A stretch of 49,689 nt of DNA, taken from assembly GCA_001798135.1 (NCBI GenBank), contig MGRJ01000026.1, positions 1 through 49,689 of the forward strand. Reading direction: 5' to 3'. The notes beneath the pieces are model-generated. The model had not been told where the DNA came from. It did no database searches and was given only the letters and a program-made list of their open reading frames with translations. Below are positions 26,288 through 36,237 of the stretch, in pieces; the stretch's first letter is position 1; each line of letters starts with the position of its first letter. A program made the position numbers and the translations under genes. Source of the DNA: Deltaproteobacteria bacterium RIFCSPHIGHO2_02_FULL_40_28 (lineage in GTDB: Bacteria > UBA10199 > 2-12-FULL-40-28).

Positions 26288-27553
26288 ATGAAGCAAGTTA
26301 CTTGTTGTGAAAATCAAACAGCGTGTGGATTAAAAAAGATTTTTTGGTATCTTGGAGGATTTCTTTTTCTGATCGGTTTATATGGTTGGATTGACCGTTT
26401 GTGGTATGGCCATCTGCACGCAAATTATGGAAATGTTGTAACTTGGGGACTTTGGGTGTCTCTTTATATTTATTTTATCGGTTTATCTGCGGGCTCTTTT
26501 TTAATTTCATCGCTGGTCTACGTATTTAATTTTAAGCAGTTTGAGCGAATTGGCTGGGTGGCCCTTTTAACCGCTATTATCACTCTGCTGATGGCTTTGT
26601 TTTCCATTTGGGTTGATCTTGGCCACATGGAGCGTGCGTGGAAGGTGATGATCTTTGCCAATTTTAAGTCCCCTATGGCCTGGATGATCTGGCTCTATTC
26701 AGCCTACTTTCTTTTGTTACTGGTGGAAACATGGTTTCTTTTACGAGGAGATTTGGTGCGTCAAGCCAGCCTCTCTGGGTTACCTGGAAGGGTGTTTCAT
26801 TTTCTCTCTTTTGGATCGCCAGCTCCCTCCGAAATAACACAGAAACGTGACCTCAAAATTGTGCGTATTTTAGCTACAATTGGTGTTCCTGTGGCTGTGA
26901 TGTTTCATGGAGGGGTTGGCGCTCTCTTTGGCGTGGTTGCAGCCAGGCCCCACTGGCATAGCGGACTTTTTCCCATTTTGTTTCTTCTTTCCGCCCTTGT
27001 GAGTGGTGGTGCTCTCCTTATAGTGGTTACCTCCATTTTTCAAAAAGGGTTTGAAGCAAATCGTGATACCATATTTGCTCTTGGCAAACTTGTTCTTGGA
27101 TTGCTGCTTCTTGATCTTTTATTTCAATTCTCGGAAATACTTGTTGCCTTTTATGGCGGTATTCCAAGTCATGTGGAGGGACTTAAGCTTGCTCTTTTTG
27201 GTCCCTATGCGTGGGTTTTTTGGGTTTGGCAAATCGGTATTGGTACTGTTATTCCTGTTATTTTGCTTACCACTAAAACACGGCATCAGGTTGGTTGGGT
27301 TGCATTGGCGGGCCTTCTTTTGGTGATTGGTTTTATTGGCATGCGGCTTAACATTGTGATTCCAGGTTTAGCAGTAGAAGAAATCAAGGGATTAACAACA
27401 GCCTATGTATCAACACGTGTGGCAACCAATTATTTTCCTAGTGTGAGCGAATGGCTGCTATCGGCTGGTATTGTAGGTTTTGGGTTGCTCCTTTTTGGTT
27501 TGGGTGAACTTTTTCTCTCAAAAGAAAATAAGCTGACGGAAGATGAGGTGTAG
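26288..27553 (+). CDS. NrfD/PsrC-type quinol-interacting membrane subunit
   Basis: 421 residues with about nine to ten membrane helices. The first helix region GLYGWIDRLWYG and YIYFIGLSAGSFLISS fit the NrfD/PsrC family, which has no haem and oxidises quinol at the membrane. It anchors the iron-sulfur and molybdenum subunits on the periplasmic face. It has a three-base gap to the catalytic subunit gene. A cysteine-rich N-terminus (TCCENQTACG) precedes the first helix and is not a standard feature. Confidence 0.9.
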   Translation: MKQVTCCENQTACGLKKIFWYLGGFLFLIGLYGWIDRLWYGHLHANYGNVVTWGLWVSLYIYFIGLSAGSFLISSLVYVFNFKQFERIGWVALLTAIITLLMALFSIWVDLGHMERAWKVMIFANFKSPMAWMIWLYSAYFLLLLVETWFLLRGDLVRQASLSGLPGRVFHFLSFGSPAPSEITQKRDLKIVRILATIGVPVAVMFHGGVGALFGVVAARPHWHSGLFPILFLLSALVSGGALLIVVTSIFQKGFEANRDTIFALGKLVLGLLLLDLLFQFSEILVAFYGGIPSHVEGLKLALFGPYAWVFWVWQIGIGTVIPVILLTTKTRHQVGWVALAGLLLVIGFIGMRLNIVIPGLAVEEIKGLTTAYVSTRVATNYFPSVSEWLLSAGIVGFGLLLFGLGELFLSKENKLTEDEV

Positions 27554-27556
27554 ATT

Positions 27557-30070
27557 ATGTACGTGTTTGATAAGAAAATGGGCCGAAGAAAATTTATCAA
27601 AGTAATGGGCGCCTCTGTGGCTGGAGCCGTTGCAAGTAGCGCTTTAACGGGATGTGTTAGTTTAGGATCCAAGGAACATTCAATTCCGACCAATGAGTTG
27701 GGGATAAAAGAATGGGGACGTGAGGCAGGCGAATGGATTCCTTCCTGTTGTAATATGTGTGGCGGACAATCGGGGATTTTGTGCCATGTGGTAGATGGTG
27801 TGGTGGCCAAAATTGAGCCTAATCACTGGAACCCAAACAACTATTCCAATATTTCTTCTGATTTTTTTGATGGCTATACGGAAGAGTATGGTTGTAAGGA
27901 CGGGGGAGCCCTCTGTCCCAAGGGAAATGCCGGTATCGCCCAGCTTTATGATTCTGATCGAATTAAAACACCACTTAAACGAACCAATCCCGATCGTTCA
28001 CCAGGTGCTGATCCAAAGTGGCAGGAGATTAGCTGGGATACGGCACTGAATGAAATTGCCGATAAATTAAAAACACTTTACGATGCGGGTGAGGCCCACA
28101 AACTTTTATGGATAAGTGAAGATCATAGTTTTACCCATATTCAGGGTGATTTTTGTGAACTCTTTGGCACTCCTAATTATTCCATGCACTCAAATTTGTG
28201 TGATGTTGCCAGGAAGGCCTCATTTAAGACGGTATTGGGGCATGATCGGCCATTGCTGGATGCTCTTCATTCAAAATATATCCTCCTTTTTGGATGGAAC
28301 CCCACCTCGGCTATCAAGTGGGTTCATCTGCCACGTATTATCACACAGGGGATCGAGCGGGGAGCTAAGCTTGTGGTGGTTGATCCCTATCTCTCAGATA
28401 CGGCTGCCAAGGCACAAGAATGGATTTCGTTGCGTCCTGGAACTGATGGGGCGTTGGCATTAGCAATGGGTCATGTGATTGTCAAAGAAAAATTATATGA
28501 TGAGGAGTTTGTTAACACTTGGGTTTCTGGTTTTGAGGAATACAGTCAGTACGTTGCTGATAAAACCCCTCAATGGGCCGAACAAATTACAACTGTGCCA
28601 GCAAAGACGATTGAGCGTATCGCGCGAGAACTGGCAACCACCAAGCCAGCTTTGGTGGATGTTTGGAGCGGCCCTGGCCAGCATACCAACGGGGTGCAGG
28701 GAGGAAGAGCAATTGTCGCCTTGAATGCCCTTATTGGCACTATTGACCGCCCCGGTGGCATGGTAATTCCCAACAAAAGTGGCAATAAACATGGGCATGT
28801 AGATGCCAATGAACAAGCAGCTCTCACAGGGGAGAATCCACGATTTGATGAGTTAAAAAAATATCCTTTGGGGCATAAATCGGGCGTTTATACACGAACG
28901 TTTAGCAATTTGGAGCAGGGGGCTGGTCCATATTCTCCAAAAATGGCCGTCATTGTGTTTCAAAATCCAGCCATGTCGGTTCCTGGAAATTTGGTTCCAA
29001 AGGCACTGGCCAAACTTGAGACAGTTGTTGTTATTGATACGATGCTGAGTGAAACAGCCATGCTGGCCGACTATGTTTTGCCAGGTACTACTTATCTTGA
29101 ACGATACGATCTCAATACTCACTGGGTAACCTGGCCGGTTTTAGCTCTGAGACAACCGGTGATTAAACCTCTGTTTGGTCAACCAACAGAATATGAAGTG
29201 GTGGCAGCATTGGGAAGGCGTTTGAAGTTAACAACAAAAGACGGTGTTGAATTTTTTTATCGCGGGCCCTTGTCAGGAGAATCAATTGAGCACCTCACAC
29301 AATGGTATGAGGATTATCTTTCCAATGAACTGGTACATGGTGCTCCCAAAATCACATTGAAGGAACTGAAAACCCTCCCAGGAGCCGTATGGGTAGATCG
29401 CAAAGGGACGGAGTATGAAAAATATGCTAAAGAGGTTTCTGCACCAAAGTTAGTTGGTGCTTTTTATGATGGTTCTTCGATGCAAGATGGCACAGGGGTT
29501 TATGATAAACCAAAAGATCAAAAAGGGAAACGGCTTGGAACAGTGTTTGGGGGCAAGGTATTGAAGAGTTTTGATACCCCTAGCGGAAAGGTAGAACTTT
29601 TTGCACCATCACTGGCAAAAAAAAATGACGCTGATGGGCAACCGGTTAACCCGCTCCCTGTTTATGAACCGCGTCAGTGGCAGCCAAATAAGGAATTTCC
29701 CCTCTATTTAATCAACTGGAAAGAGGCTAGCCACACTCATACACGGAGCCAAAATAATCCGCTACTTCTAGAACTCAAATCGGATAATCGGCTGGTTATT
29801 CATCCCGATACTGCACAATCACTTGGTATTGGGCCGGAAGATGACGTCTGGGTAGAATCATCACAGGGCAAGGTTAAAGCTCGTGTACAAATTACACGGC
29901 GGATTCATCCAGAAGTGGTTGGAGCTCAGCATGGATTTGGCCACACCGCTTTAGGCAAAAATGCCAAGGGTCGTGGATCAGCTTTTGGCATATTAAACCG
30001 TTGTCTTTCTGATCCTCTCTCGGGTCAGGCGGTTCATAAGGAAATTTGCGTGCGGGTAGTTCCAGTATAG
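27557..30070 (+). CDS. Exported molybdopterin oxidoreductase of the complex iron-sulfur (Psr/Phs/Ttr/Srd-like) group
   Basis: 837 residues. A Tat motif GRRKFIKVMG is followed by ALTGC (Cys33), so it may be a Tat-exported lipoprotein. The N-terminal cluster region reads CCNMCGGQSGILC and, later, GALCPKG; the position of the third ligand Cys is Ser72. Cys215 in HSNLCDVA is the probable molybdenum ligand, as in Psr/Ttr-type enzymes. The C-terminal molybdopterin-binding domain starts near NPLLLELKSDNR. Its substrate is probably an oxyanion or sulfur compound (polysulfide, thiosulfate, tetrathionate, selenate) and cannot be set from sequence alone. It is shorter than TtrA (about 1000). It pairs with the B and C subunits upstream. 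Confidence 0.85.
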   Translation: MYVFDKKMGRRKFIKVMGASVAGAVASSALTGCVSLGSKEHSIPTNELGIKEWGREAGEWIPSCCNMCGGQSGILCHVVDGVVAKIEPNHWNPNNYSNISSDFFDGYTEEYGCKDGGALCPKGNAGIAQLYDSDRIKTPLKRTNPDRSPGADPKWQEISWDTALNEIADKLKTLYDAGEAHKLLWISEDHSFTHIQGDFCELFGTPNYSMHSNLCDVARKASFKTVLGHDRPLLDALHSKYILLFGWNPTSAIKWVHLPRIITQGIERGAKLVVVDPYLSDTAAKAQEWISLRPGTDGALALAMGHVIVKEKLYDEEFVNTWVSGFEEYSQYVADKTPQWAEQITTVPAKTIERIARELATTKPALVDVWSGPGQHTNGVQGGRAIVALNALIGTIDRPGGMVIPNKSGNKHGHVDANEQAALTGENPRFDELKKYPLGHKSGVYTRTFSNLEQGAGPYSPKMAVIVFQNPAMSVPGNLVPKALAKLETVVVIDTMLSETAMLADYVLPGTTYLERYDLNTHWVTWPVLALRQPVIKPLFGQPTEYEVVAALGRRLKLTTKDGVEFFYRGPLSGESIEHLTQWYEDYLSNELVHGAPKITLKELKTLPGAVWVDRKGTEYEKYAKEVSAPKLVGAFYDGSSMQDGTGVYDKPKDQKGKRLGTVFGGKVLKSFDTPSGKVELFAPSLAKKNDADGQPVNPLPVYEPRQWQPNKEFPLYLINWKEASHTHTRSQNNPLLLELKSDNRLVIHPDTAQSLGIGPEDDVWVESSQGKVKARVQITRRIHPEVVGAQHGFGHTALGKNAKGRGSAFGILNRCLSDPLSGQAVHKEICVRVVPV

Positions 30071-30106
30071 TAAATCAATCACAGATTTCACAACAAATTC
30101 AATCTT

Positions 30107-30120
30107 ATGATTTGTATCAT
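30107..30120. promoter_or_regulatory. FNR-type operator of the nar operon
   Basis: ATGAT-TTGT-ATCAT has perfect half-sites. Placing it at -41 predicts a start near 30155, with CTAAAT (30143-30148) near -10 and GAGG before the ATG at 30171. It is the only recognisable promoter element in the 100 bases between the molybdoenzyme gene and the cytochrome gene. Confidence 0.75.
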
Positions 30121-30170
30121 ATCTGCTCTTATTGAGTTTTGTCTAAATTGAATTGCCAATGAGGTTTTTT

Positions 30171-31028
30171 ATGATGTATCAATGTTTTATTGTGCATAAA
30201 AATATTGTTGGATTTTTTGTTGCTGCGGGACTGTTTCTTTTTGTTCCAACCGGATTCACCCAAGAATTAGGTAAAGAAATTTTTACACAAAAATGTAGCG
30301 CTTGCCATAGCATTGGCAAGGGGCGACTTGTGGGACCCGACCTGGCGGGTGTAAACGATCGTCGGTCCGAAGGTTGGCTGCTGAAATTTATCAAGTCTCC
30401 GCAAGCTGTAATCAATTCTGGTGATCCAGTGGCCAAAGCCCTTTTTGAAGAATTTAAGATGGTGATGCCGGATCAGGCATTGTCGGATAAACAGATCAGG
30501 GACATTTTATCTTTCATCAAAAAAAATGGGATTTCTTCCAGCGCTTCTACTCCACCAGTAGCGTTGGCAGGGCCGGTGCCACAACATGAAATCGAGCTGG
30601 GGAGAAATCTTTTTCAGGGCAAAGTGCGTTTTGCCAATGGTGGTCCATCCTGTACCTCATGTCATCACGTAAAAAATGACGCTGTGATCGGCGGAGGAAT
30701 CCTGGCCAGAGAATTAACCACGGTTTTTTCACGAATGGGGGGAGAGGGAGTGCGCGCAATTTTGGGAGGACCTCCTTTCCCGGTTATGCAGGCTGCTTAT
30801 CAAGGGATGCCTTTCACGGATGACGAAATCCGCGCTCTTGTTGGATTTTTGCAGCATGCCGACCAGGAACATGCTTATCAACAACCAAGAGATTACGGGT
30901 GGGGGCTTTTTGGTGCGGGTGTTGGAGGCGTTGCTGTTTTGATGGGATTTTATTGCATGATTGGCCGGCGCCGAAAAAAACAATCTGTCAATCAGGATAT
31001 CTACGACCGACAAATTAAATCTGAATAA
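30171..31028 (+). CDS. Membrane-anchored diheme cytochrome c heading the nar operon (NarC-like)
   Basis: 285 residues from ATG 30171, where GAGG sits six bases upstream; an in-frame TTG at 30153 is less likely. A signal or anchor helix (about 10-30) precedes haem motif one, CSACH (42-46), with Met99 in MVMPDQ as likely ligand. Haem motif two is CTSCH (161-165). A C-terminal helix ([18 protein letters not shown]) and RRRKK tail anchor it facing the periplasm. Thermus nar operons also begin with a diheme cytochrome (NarC) needed for the enzyme. It may pass electrons to or from NarI, or to NirK. Confidence 0.87.
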   Translation: MMYQCFIVHKNIVGFFVAAGLFLFVPTGFTQELGKEIFTQKCSACHSIGKGRLVGPDLAGVNDRRSEGWLLKFIKSPQAVINSGDPVAKALFEEFKMVMPDQALSDKQIRDILSFIKKNGISSSASTPPVALAGPVPQHEIELGRNLFQGKVRFANGGPSCTSCHHVKNDAVIGGGILARELTTVFSRMGGEGVRAILGGPPFPVMQAAYQGMPFTDDEIRALVGFLQHADQEHAYQQPRDYGWGLFGAGVGGVAVLMGFYCMIGRRRKKQSVNQDIYDRQIKSE

Positions 31029-31041
31029 AGGAAGGAGTGTC

Positions 31042-34000
31042 ATGGGTTGGATTAAGGACATTATTTCTCCGGAAACACGACAGTGGGAAGAATTTTACCG
31101 CAATCGCTTTCAGCACGATCGAATCGTGAGAAGCACTCATGGAGTTAACTGTACTGGCGGTTGTTCCTGGCAAATCCATGTTAAGGATGGCATCGTTGTT
31201 TGGGAAACACAGCAGTTGGATTATCCGCTTCTCGAGGATAAACTTCCACCTTATGAGCCACGCGGATGCCAGAGAGGCATTTCCTATTCATGGTATTTGT
31301 ACAGCCCCCTTCGGATTAAATATCCCTTAATCCGTGGCGCGTTGATTGATGCCTATCGAGCCGAAAAAGAAAAAACTGGCGATCCACTTAAAGCTTGGGA
31401 AGCTCTTCAAAAAGATGTGGCAAAACGCAAAACCTACCAGAATGCTCGCGGCAAGGGAGGATTTAGAAGGGTAAGCTGGGATGAGGTTTTGGAACTCATG
31501 GCCGCTGCCAATATTTATACAGCAAAAAAATATGGCCCAGACCGCGTGATTGGTTTTTCGCCAATTCCAGCGATGTCCATGCTAAGCTACGCAGCCGGTG
31601 GCCGGTTTCTTCAACTTTTTGGTGGTGTCAATTTAAGCTTCTACGATTGGTATTGTGATCTTCCAACTGCTTTTCCAGAAATCTGGGGCGAGCAAACCGA
31701 TGTGTGTGAGAGTGCCGACTGGTACAACTCCAAAATGATCGCCGACATGGGAGCCTGTCTCAACATGACCAGAACGCCCGACTGTCATTTTTTTGCAGAA
31801 TCGCGACATAACGGCACCAAGGCAGTAGTTTTTTCGCCCGACTTCAGCCAAGTGTGTAAATATGCCGATCAATGGGTGCCCCTTCACGCGGGAAGCGACG
31901 GTGCGTTTTGGATGGCGGTTTCTCACGTTATTCTAAAAGAATTTCATCACGAAAAACAAACTCCTTACTTTTTAAAATATGCCAAACAGTACACCGATAG
32001 CCCTTATCTTGTTGTACTTAACAAGGAGGGGGATCATTACAAACCAGGACGTCTTTTGCGTGCCAATGAACTTACCCAATACAAGGATATCGAAAATGGC
32101 GAATGGAAATTTGTTAATATTGACGGACAATCGGGAAACTTCGTTGTACCAAAAGGAGCCATGGGGCATCGTTGGGGCGCAAAGCAAGGCCAGTGGAACA
32201 CAAAACTAGAAAATTCCACGGATGATCATCCGTATGACCCCTTTCTCACCTTGCTTAATCATCATGATGAGGTGGTTGTTACCGAGTTTACGGAATTTGG
32301 TTTGGATAAAAAAACCTTGCGCGGGGTTCCAGTCAAACATGTTCCAACACTTCATGGGAAAGTTGTTGTAGCCACGGTTTACGATTTAATTATGGCGCAA
32401 TATGGAGTGGGACGCGGACTTCCAGGGGATTATCCGAAGGATTATACCGAGCCAGATGCTGCTTATACGCCCGCCTGGCAGGAAATTTTCACAGGGGTCG
32501 ATTCTAAAACTGTGCTGCAGTTTGCCAGGGAGTGGGCCAATACAGCAAACATAACTGAAGGCAAGTGCATGATCATTATTGGTGCCGGTATCAACCACTG
32601 GTACCATGCAAATTTGATGTACCGTGCGGGTGCCATGGCGCTGATGCTCTCTGGTTGTGTTGGTAAAAATGGTGGTGGATTAAACCACTATGTGGGGCAG
32701 GAAAAATTAGCCCCGGTGGATTCGTGGGGATCAATTGCTTTTGCCAAGGACTGGCACGCTGCTAGCCGCCTACAACAGGCGCCGTTGTGGCATTATATCA
32801 ACACCTGTCAGTATCGTTATGATGGGGAATATTCCCGTTACAACACAGTGCCCAAAAATGACATGACGGCCAAACACACTGCCGACACCATTGTGCAGTC
32901 TGTGCGTAATGGCTGGATGCCGTTTTATCCACAATTCAAACAAAATACACTGGAGCTTGGAAAAGAAGCCATAGCCAATGGAGCCAAAAATGACGAGGAA
33001 ATCACGCAGTATGTGTTTGAAAAATTAAAATCAAAAAAGGGTGGTTCACCCAAGTTGGAATATTCTGTTGCAGATCCAGAAGCAGAAGAAAATCACCCGC
33101 GGGTTTGGTATATTTGGCGTGGCAATGCAATTACCGGAAGCATGAAAGGTCACGAATATGCTTTTGAGCATTATCTGGGCACACATTCTAATCTTATCGC
33201 CAAAGATTCCCTGGAACATACAAAAGAATTGAAATGGCATGATATTGCGCCAAAAGGAAAAATGGACCTCGTAGTAGATTTGAACTTCCGCATGGATTCG
33301 TCGGCACTATATTCGGATATCGTTTTGCCTGCAGCCTCGTGGTACGAGAAGGCCGATTTAAATAGCACCGACCTGCATTCGTTTATTCATCCATTGTCTG
33401 CCGCTATCGCTCCCGTTTGGGAATCCAAAACCGATTGGAACATCTTTAAAGAATTGGCAAAGGCAACAAGTGAAGCTGCCAAAAAATACCTACCAGACAC
33501 TCAGGTTGATATTGTTAGTTCCCCTCTATCGCACGATACGGCGGATGAAATTACCCAACCATCCGTTAAAGATTGGAGCAAAGGGGAATGCGAGCCCGTT
33601 TTGGGTAAAACCATGCACAAACTAGCCGTGGTAAGGCGCGATTATACAAAACTGTACGAGAAATTTATTTCTCTCGGTGAAAACGTAAAAACAAAAGGGT
33701 TGGGCGCGCACGGAAACCATTACATGTGCGCGGATGAGTATGATGAAATGATTACCTCCAACCATTTTCCTGTCGAAAAACTGGATGGAAAAATTTATCC
33801 GTCGCTGAAAGAGGACGAATCGGCGGCTAACGCCATTTTGCATCTCTCCACCTTGACAAACGGTGCACTCACGGTACGTGCTTACGAGAACATGGAGAAA
33901 AAAACAGGGTTGAAGCTCGCTGATTTGGCAGAAGGAAGTAAAGATGTTCGAATCCGCTACGCGGATCTTCAGGCTCAACCACGAAGGTATAACACGTCGC

Positions 34001-34671
34001 CACTCTGGTCTGGCCTGATGAACAATGGCCGAGCTTACTGTGCCTACACTTATAATGTGGACCGTCTGGTTCCGTGGCGAACACTCACAGGACGCCAGCA
34101 TTTTTATCTCGATCACGAGATGTATATCGCTTATGGCGAGAACTTGCCAACTTACAAACCCTCACCAAAACCTGAAGTTTATGGTGATCTGAAAGAAACA
34201 CTTAAGGACGGTAAGTCCAAGGTACTCAACTGCCTTACCCCACATGGCAAGTGGCACATCCATTCGACCTACATGGAAAATCTTCGCATGTTAACCCTTT
34301 CCCGTGGCTGTGAGCCTTGCTGGATGAGTGAAAAAGATGCAGAAGACTTGGGTATCAAGGATAACGATTGGGTTGAGGTTTACAATGACCACGGAGTTTA
34401 TTGCACCAGAGCATGCGTGAGTTCTCGTATTCCCAAGGGAGTGTGTATTGTTTATCACGTGCCAGAACGCACGGTAGGAATCCCTAAGTCGCAGGTTCGT
34501 GGAAACAAAAGAGCCGGTGGGCATAACAGCTTTACCCGCATTCATCTGAAACCAAATTATCTTTGCGGTGGCTATGGGCAATTTTCGTATCACTTCAACT
34601 ACTGGGGACCCATTGCCCCTAACCGTGATACTCACGTAACAATCAAAAAAATGGACAAGGTTGTATTTTAA
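31042..34671 (+). CDS. narG: Respiratory nitrate reductase alpha subunit
   Basis: 1209 residues from ATG 31042, behind GGAAGGAG; 27 codons of open frame upstream overlap the cytochrome gene. The FS0 cluster uses His and three Cys in [13 protein letters not shown] and RGCQRG. The molybdenum ligand Asp lies in [11 protein letters not shown], and [15 protein letters not shown] follows, closely like E. coli NarG. It reduces nitrate to nitrite with bis-MGD. There is no Tat motif, so the active site faces the cytoplasm. It is flanked by narH, narJ and narI in one operon; the next gene starts nine bases after the stop. Confidence 0.98.
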   Translation: MGWIKDIISPETRQWEEFYRNRFQHDRIVRSTHGVNCTGGCSWQIHVKDGIVVWETQQLDYPLLEDKLPPYEPRGCQRGISYSWYLYSPLRIKYPLIRGALIDAYRAEKEKTGDPLKAWEALQKDVAKRKTYQNARGKGGFRRVSWDEVLELMAAANIYTAKKYGPDRVIGFSPIPAMSMLSYAAGGRFLQLFGGVNLSFYDWYCDLPTAFPEIWGEQTDVCESADWYNSKMIADMGACLNMTRTPDCHFFAESRHNGTKAVVFSPDFSQVCKYADQWVPLHAGSDGAFWMAVSHVILKEFHHEKQTPYFLKYAKQYTDSPYLVVLNKEGDHYKPGRLLRANELTQYKDIENGEWKFVNIDGQSGNFVVPKGAMGHRWGAKQGQWNTKLENSTDDHPYDPFLTLLNHHDEVVVTEFTEFGLDKKTLRGVPVKHVPTLHGKVVVATVYDLIMAQYGVGRGLPGDYPKDYTEPDAAYTPAWQEIFTGVDSKTVLQFAREWANTANITEGKCMIIIGAGINHWYHANLMYRAGAMALMLSGCVGKNGGGLNHYVGQEKLAPVDSWGSIAFAKDWHAASRLQQAPLWHYINTCQYRYDGEYSRYNTVPKNDMTAKHTADTIVQSVRNGWMPFYPQFKQNTLELGKEAIANGAKNDEEITQYVFEKLKSKKGGSPKLEYSVADPEAEENHPRVWYIWRGNAITGSMKGHEYAFEHYLGTHSNLIAKDSLEHTKELKWHDIAPKGKMDLVVDLNFRMDSSALYSDIVLPAASWYEKADLNSTDLHSFIHPLSAAIAPVWESKTDWNIFKELAKATSEAAKKYLPDTQVDIVSSPLSHDTADEITQPSVKDWSKGECEPVLGKTMHKLAVVRRDYTKLYEKFISLGENVKTKGLGAHGNHYMCADEYDEMITSNHFPVEKLDGKIYPSLKEDESAANAILHLSTLTNGALTVRAYENMEKKTGLKLADLAEGSKDVRIRYADLQAQPRRYNTSPLWSGLMNNGRAYCAYTYNVDRLVPWRTLTGRQHFYLDHEMYIAYGENLPTYKPSPKPEVYGDLKETLKDGKSKVLNCLTPHGKWHIHSTYMENLRMLTLSRGCEPCWMSEKDAEDLGIKDNDWVEVYNDHGVYCTRACVSSRIPKGVCIVYHVPERTVGIPKSQVRGNKRAGGHNSFTRIHLKPNYLCGGYGQFSYHFNYWGPIAPNRDTHVTIKKMDKVVF

Positions 34672-34680
34672 GGAGCAAAC

Positions 34681-36234
34681 ATGGATATTCGTTCACAAAT
34701 TTCGATGGTGTTTCACTTGGACAAATGCATCGGTTGCCATACCTGCTCGGTGGCCTGCAAAAATATTTGGACCGACCGGAAGGGAGCCGAATACATGTGG
34801 TGGAACAATGTGGAAACCAAGCCTGGTACTGGTTATCCAACAAAGTGGGAAGACCAAAGTATTTACAAGGGTGGTTGGGAAAAAACCGATGACGGGATTG
34901 CACTGAAGGGAGCCGGCAAACAGAAGGGATTGCTCAATATCTTCCACAACCCCAACATGCCCATGATTGATGACTATTACGAACCTTTCACTTACAAGTA
35001 TCTCGATTTGATCGAGGCGCCCGCAGGGGACGATCAGCCAACGGCCCGCCCTGTTTCGCTTATTACAGGCAAACCAATTGATATCAAGATGGGACCAAAC
35101 TGGGACGACGATCTCTCCGGAACCCAGGATTATGCCAGAAACGATCCCAATTTAAAAAATTTATCTCTGGCTGAGCAGGAGGCTATGTTTCAGTTGGAAC
35201 GGATGGCGTTTTTTTATCTCCCCCGGATATGCAATCACTGTCTTAATCCAGCTTGTGTTGCCTCTTGCCCGTCAGGGGCCATCTATAAAAGAGGCGAGGA
35301 TGGCGTGGTTCTCATCAACCAAAACGTCTGCAGAGCCTGGAGAATGTGTGTTACGGCTTGCCCCTACAAAAAGAGTTATTACAACTGGAACACCGGAAAA
35401 TCCGAAAAGTGCATTCTTTGTTATCCGCGCATTGAGGCGGGTTTAGCTCCGGCTTGCATGCACTCATGCGTTGGACGCATTCGCTACTTGGGAGTGATCC
35501 TCTACGATGCTGATCGTATTCACGAAGTAGCATCGGCGTCCGATAAAGATCTGATCGACAAGCACATGAACATCCTGATGAATCCGTTCGATCCAGAGGT
35601 TATCGCTAGTGCCAAGAAAAATGGGATTGCCGATTCCACGATTCATGCAGCCCAAAATTCTCCCACTTACAAGTTTGTAAAAAAATGGAAATTAGCTTTG
35701 CCTCTTCACGCAGAGTTTAGAACGCTTCCCATGCTTTTCTACGTACCACCACTTTTGCCAGTGATGGCTTCTTTAAAAGAAGTTAATCAGAGCAAACAAA
35801 ATGAGAAACTTAACCCCATTGCTAAAGTTTGGGATGACAATTGGCTTTATGACACCAGTACCGAAGAACTGTGGGGAACCATTGCACAGGCCCGTTTTCC
35901 ACTAAAATATCTTGCAAGTCTGTTTAGTGCTGGGGACGAGGAGAAGGTGAAAGAGAGGTTGAAAAAATTGATGGCCGTTAGAATTTATCGTCGTTTTAAA
36001 ACGGTTGGGGATATTCCGGAAAAGAAAGCACATGATGTGCTGAAGGATGTTGGTTACACGCCAGAAATGGCTGATGAGGTTTATTGTCTGACATCGCTTG
36101 CCAAATTTGATGACCGATTTGTAATCCCAGCGGCTCACAGAGAACAGGCCATTGAAATGTTGGAGTTTACCGGGGATAAAAAAGGAAGCACCGGTTTTGG
36201 TTTTAAGGAAGAAACCATGGAGAGGGGATTATAA
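34681..36234 (+). CDS. narH: Respiratory nitrate reductase beta subunit
   Basis: 517 residues. Cluster motifs are CIGCHTCSVACK, CNHCLNPACVASCP, CRAWRMCVTACP (Trp in place of a Cys marks the 3Fe-4S cluster) and CILCYPRIEAG with CMHSC. This is the standard set of three 4Fe-4S and one 3Fe-4S cluster in NarH, carrying electrons from NarI haems to NarG in the cytoplasm. Length is normal. The stop codon lies three bases before the narJ start. Confidence 0.98.
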   Translation: MDIRSQISMVFHLDKCIGCHTCSVACKNIWTDRKGAEYMWWNNVETKPGTGYPTKWEDQSIYKGGWEKTDDGIALKGAGKQKGLLNIFHNPNMPMIDDYYEPFTYKYLDLIEAPAGDDQPTARPVSLITGKPIDIKMGPNWDDDLSGTQDYARNDPNLKNLSLAEQEAMFQLERMAFFYLPRICNHCLNPACVASCPSGAIYKRGEDGVVLINQNVCRAWRMCVTACPYKKSYYNWNTGKSEKCILCYPRIEAGLAPACMHSCVGRIRYLGVILYDADRIHEVASASDKDLIDKHMNILMNPFDPEVIASAKKNGIADSTIHAAQNSPTYKFVKKWKLALPLHAEFRTLPMLFYVPPLLPVMASLKEVNQSKQNEKLNPIAKVWDDNWLYDTSTEELWGTIAQARFPLKYLASLFSAGDEEKVKERLKKLMAVRIYRRFKTVGDIPEKKAHDVLKDVGYTPEMADEVYCLTSLAKFDDRFVIPAAHREQAIEMLEFTGDKKGSTGFGFKEETMERGL

Positions 36235-36237
36235 TTT

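Noticed and set aside
31633-34116. Antisense open frames within narG
   Set aside because: They are shadows of the conserved nitrate reductase frame, with no family resemblance and no ribosome sites.
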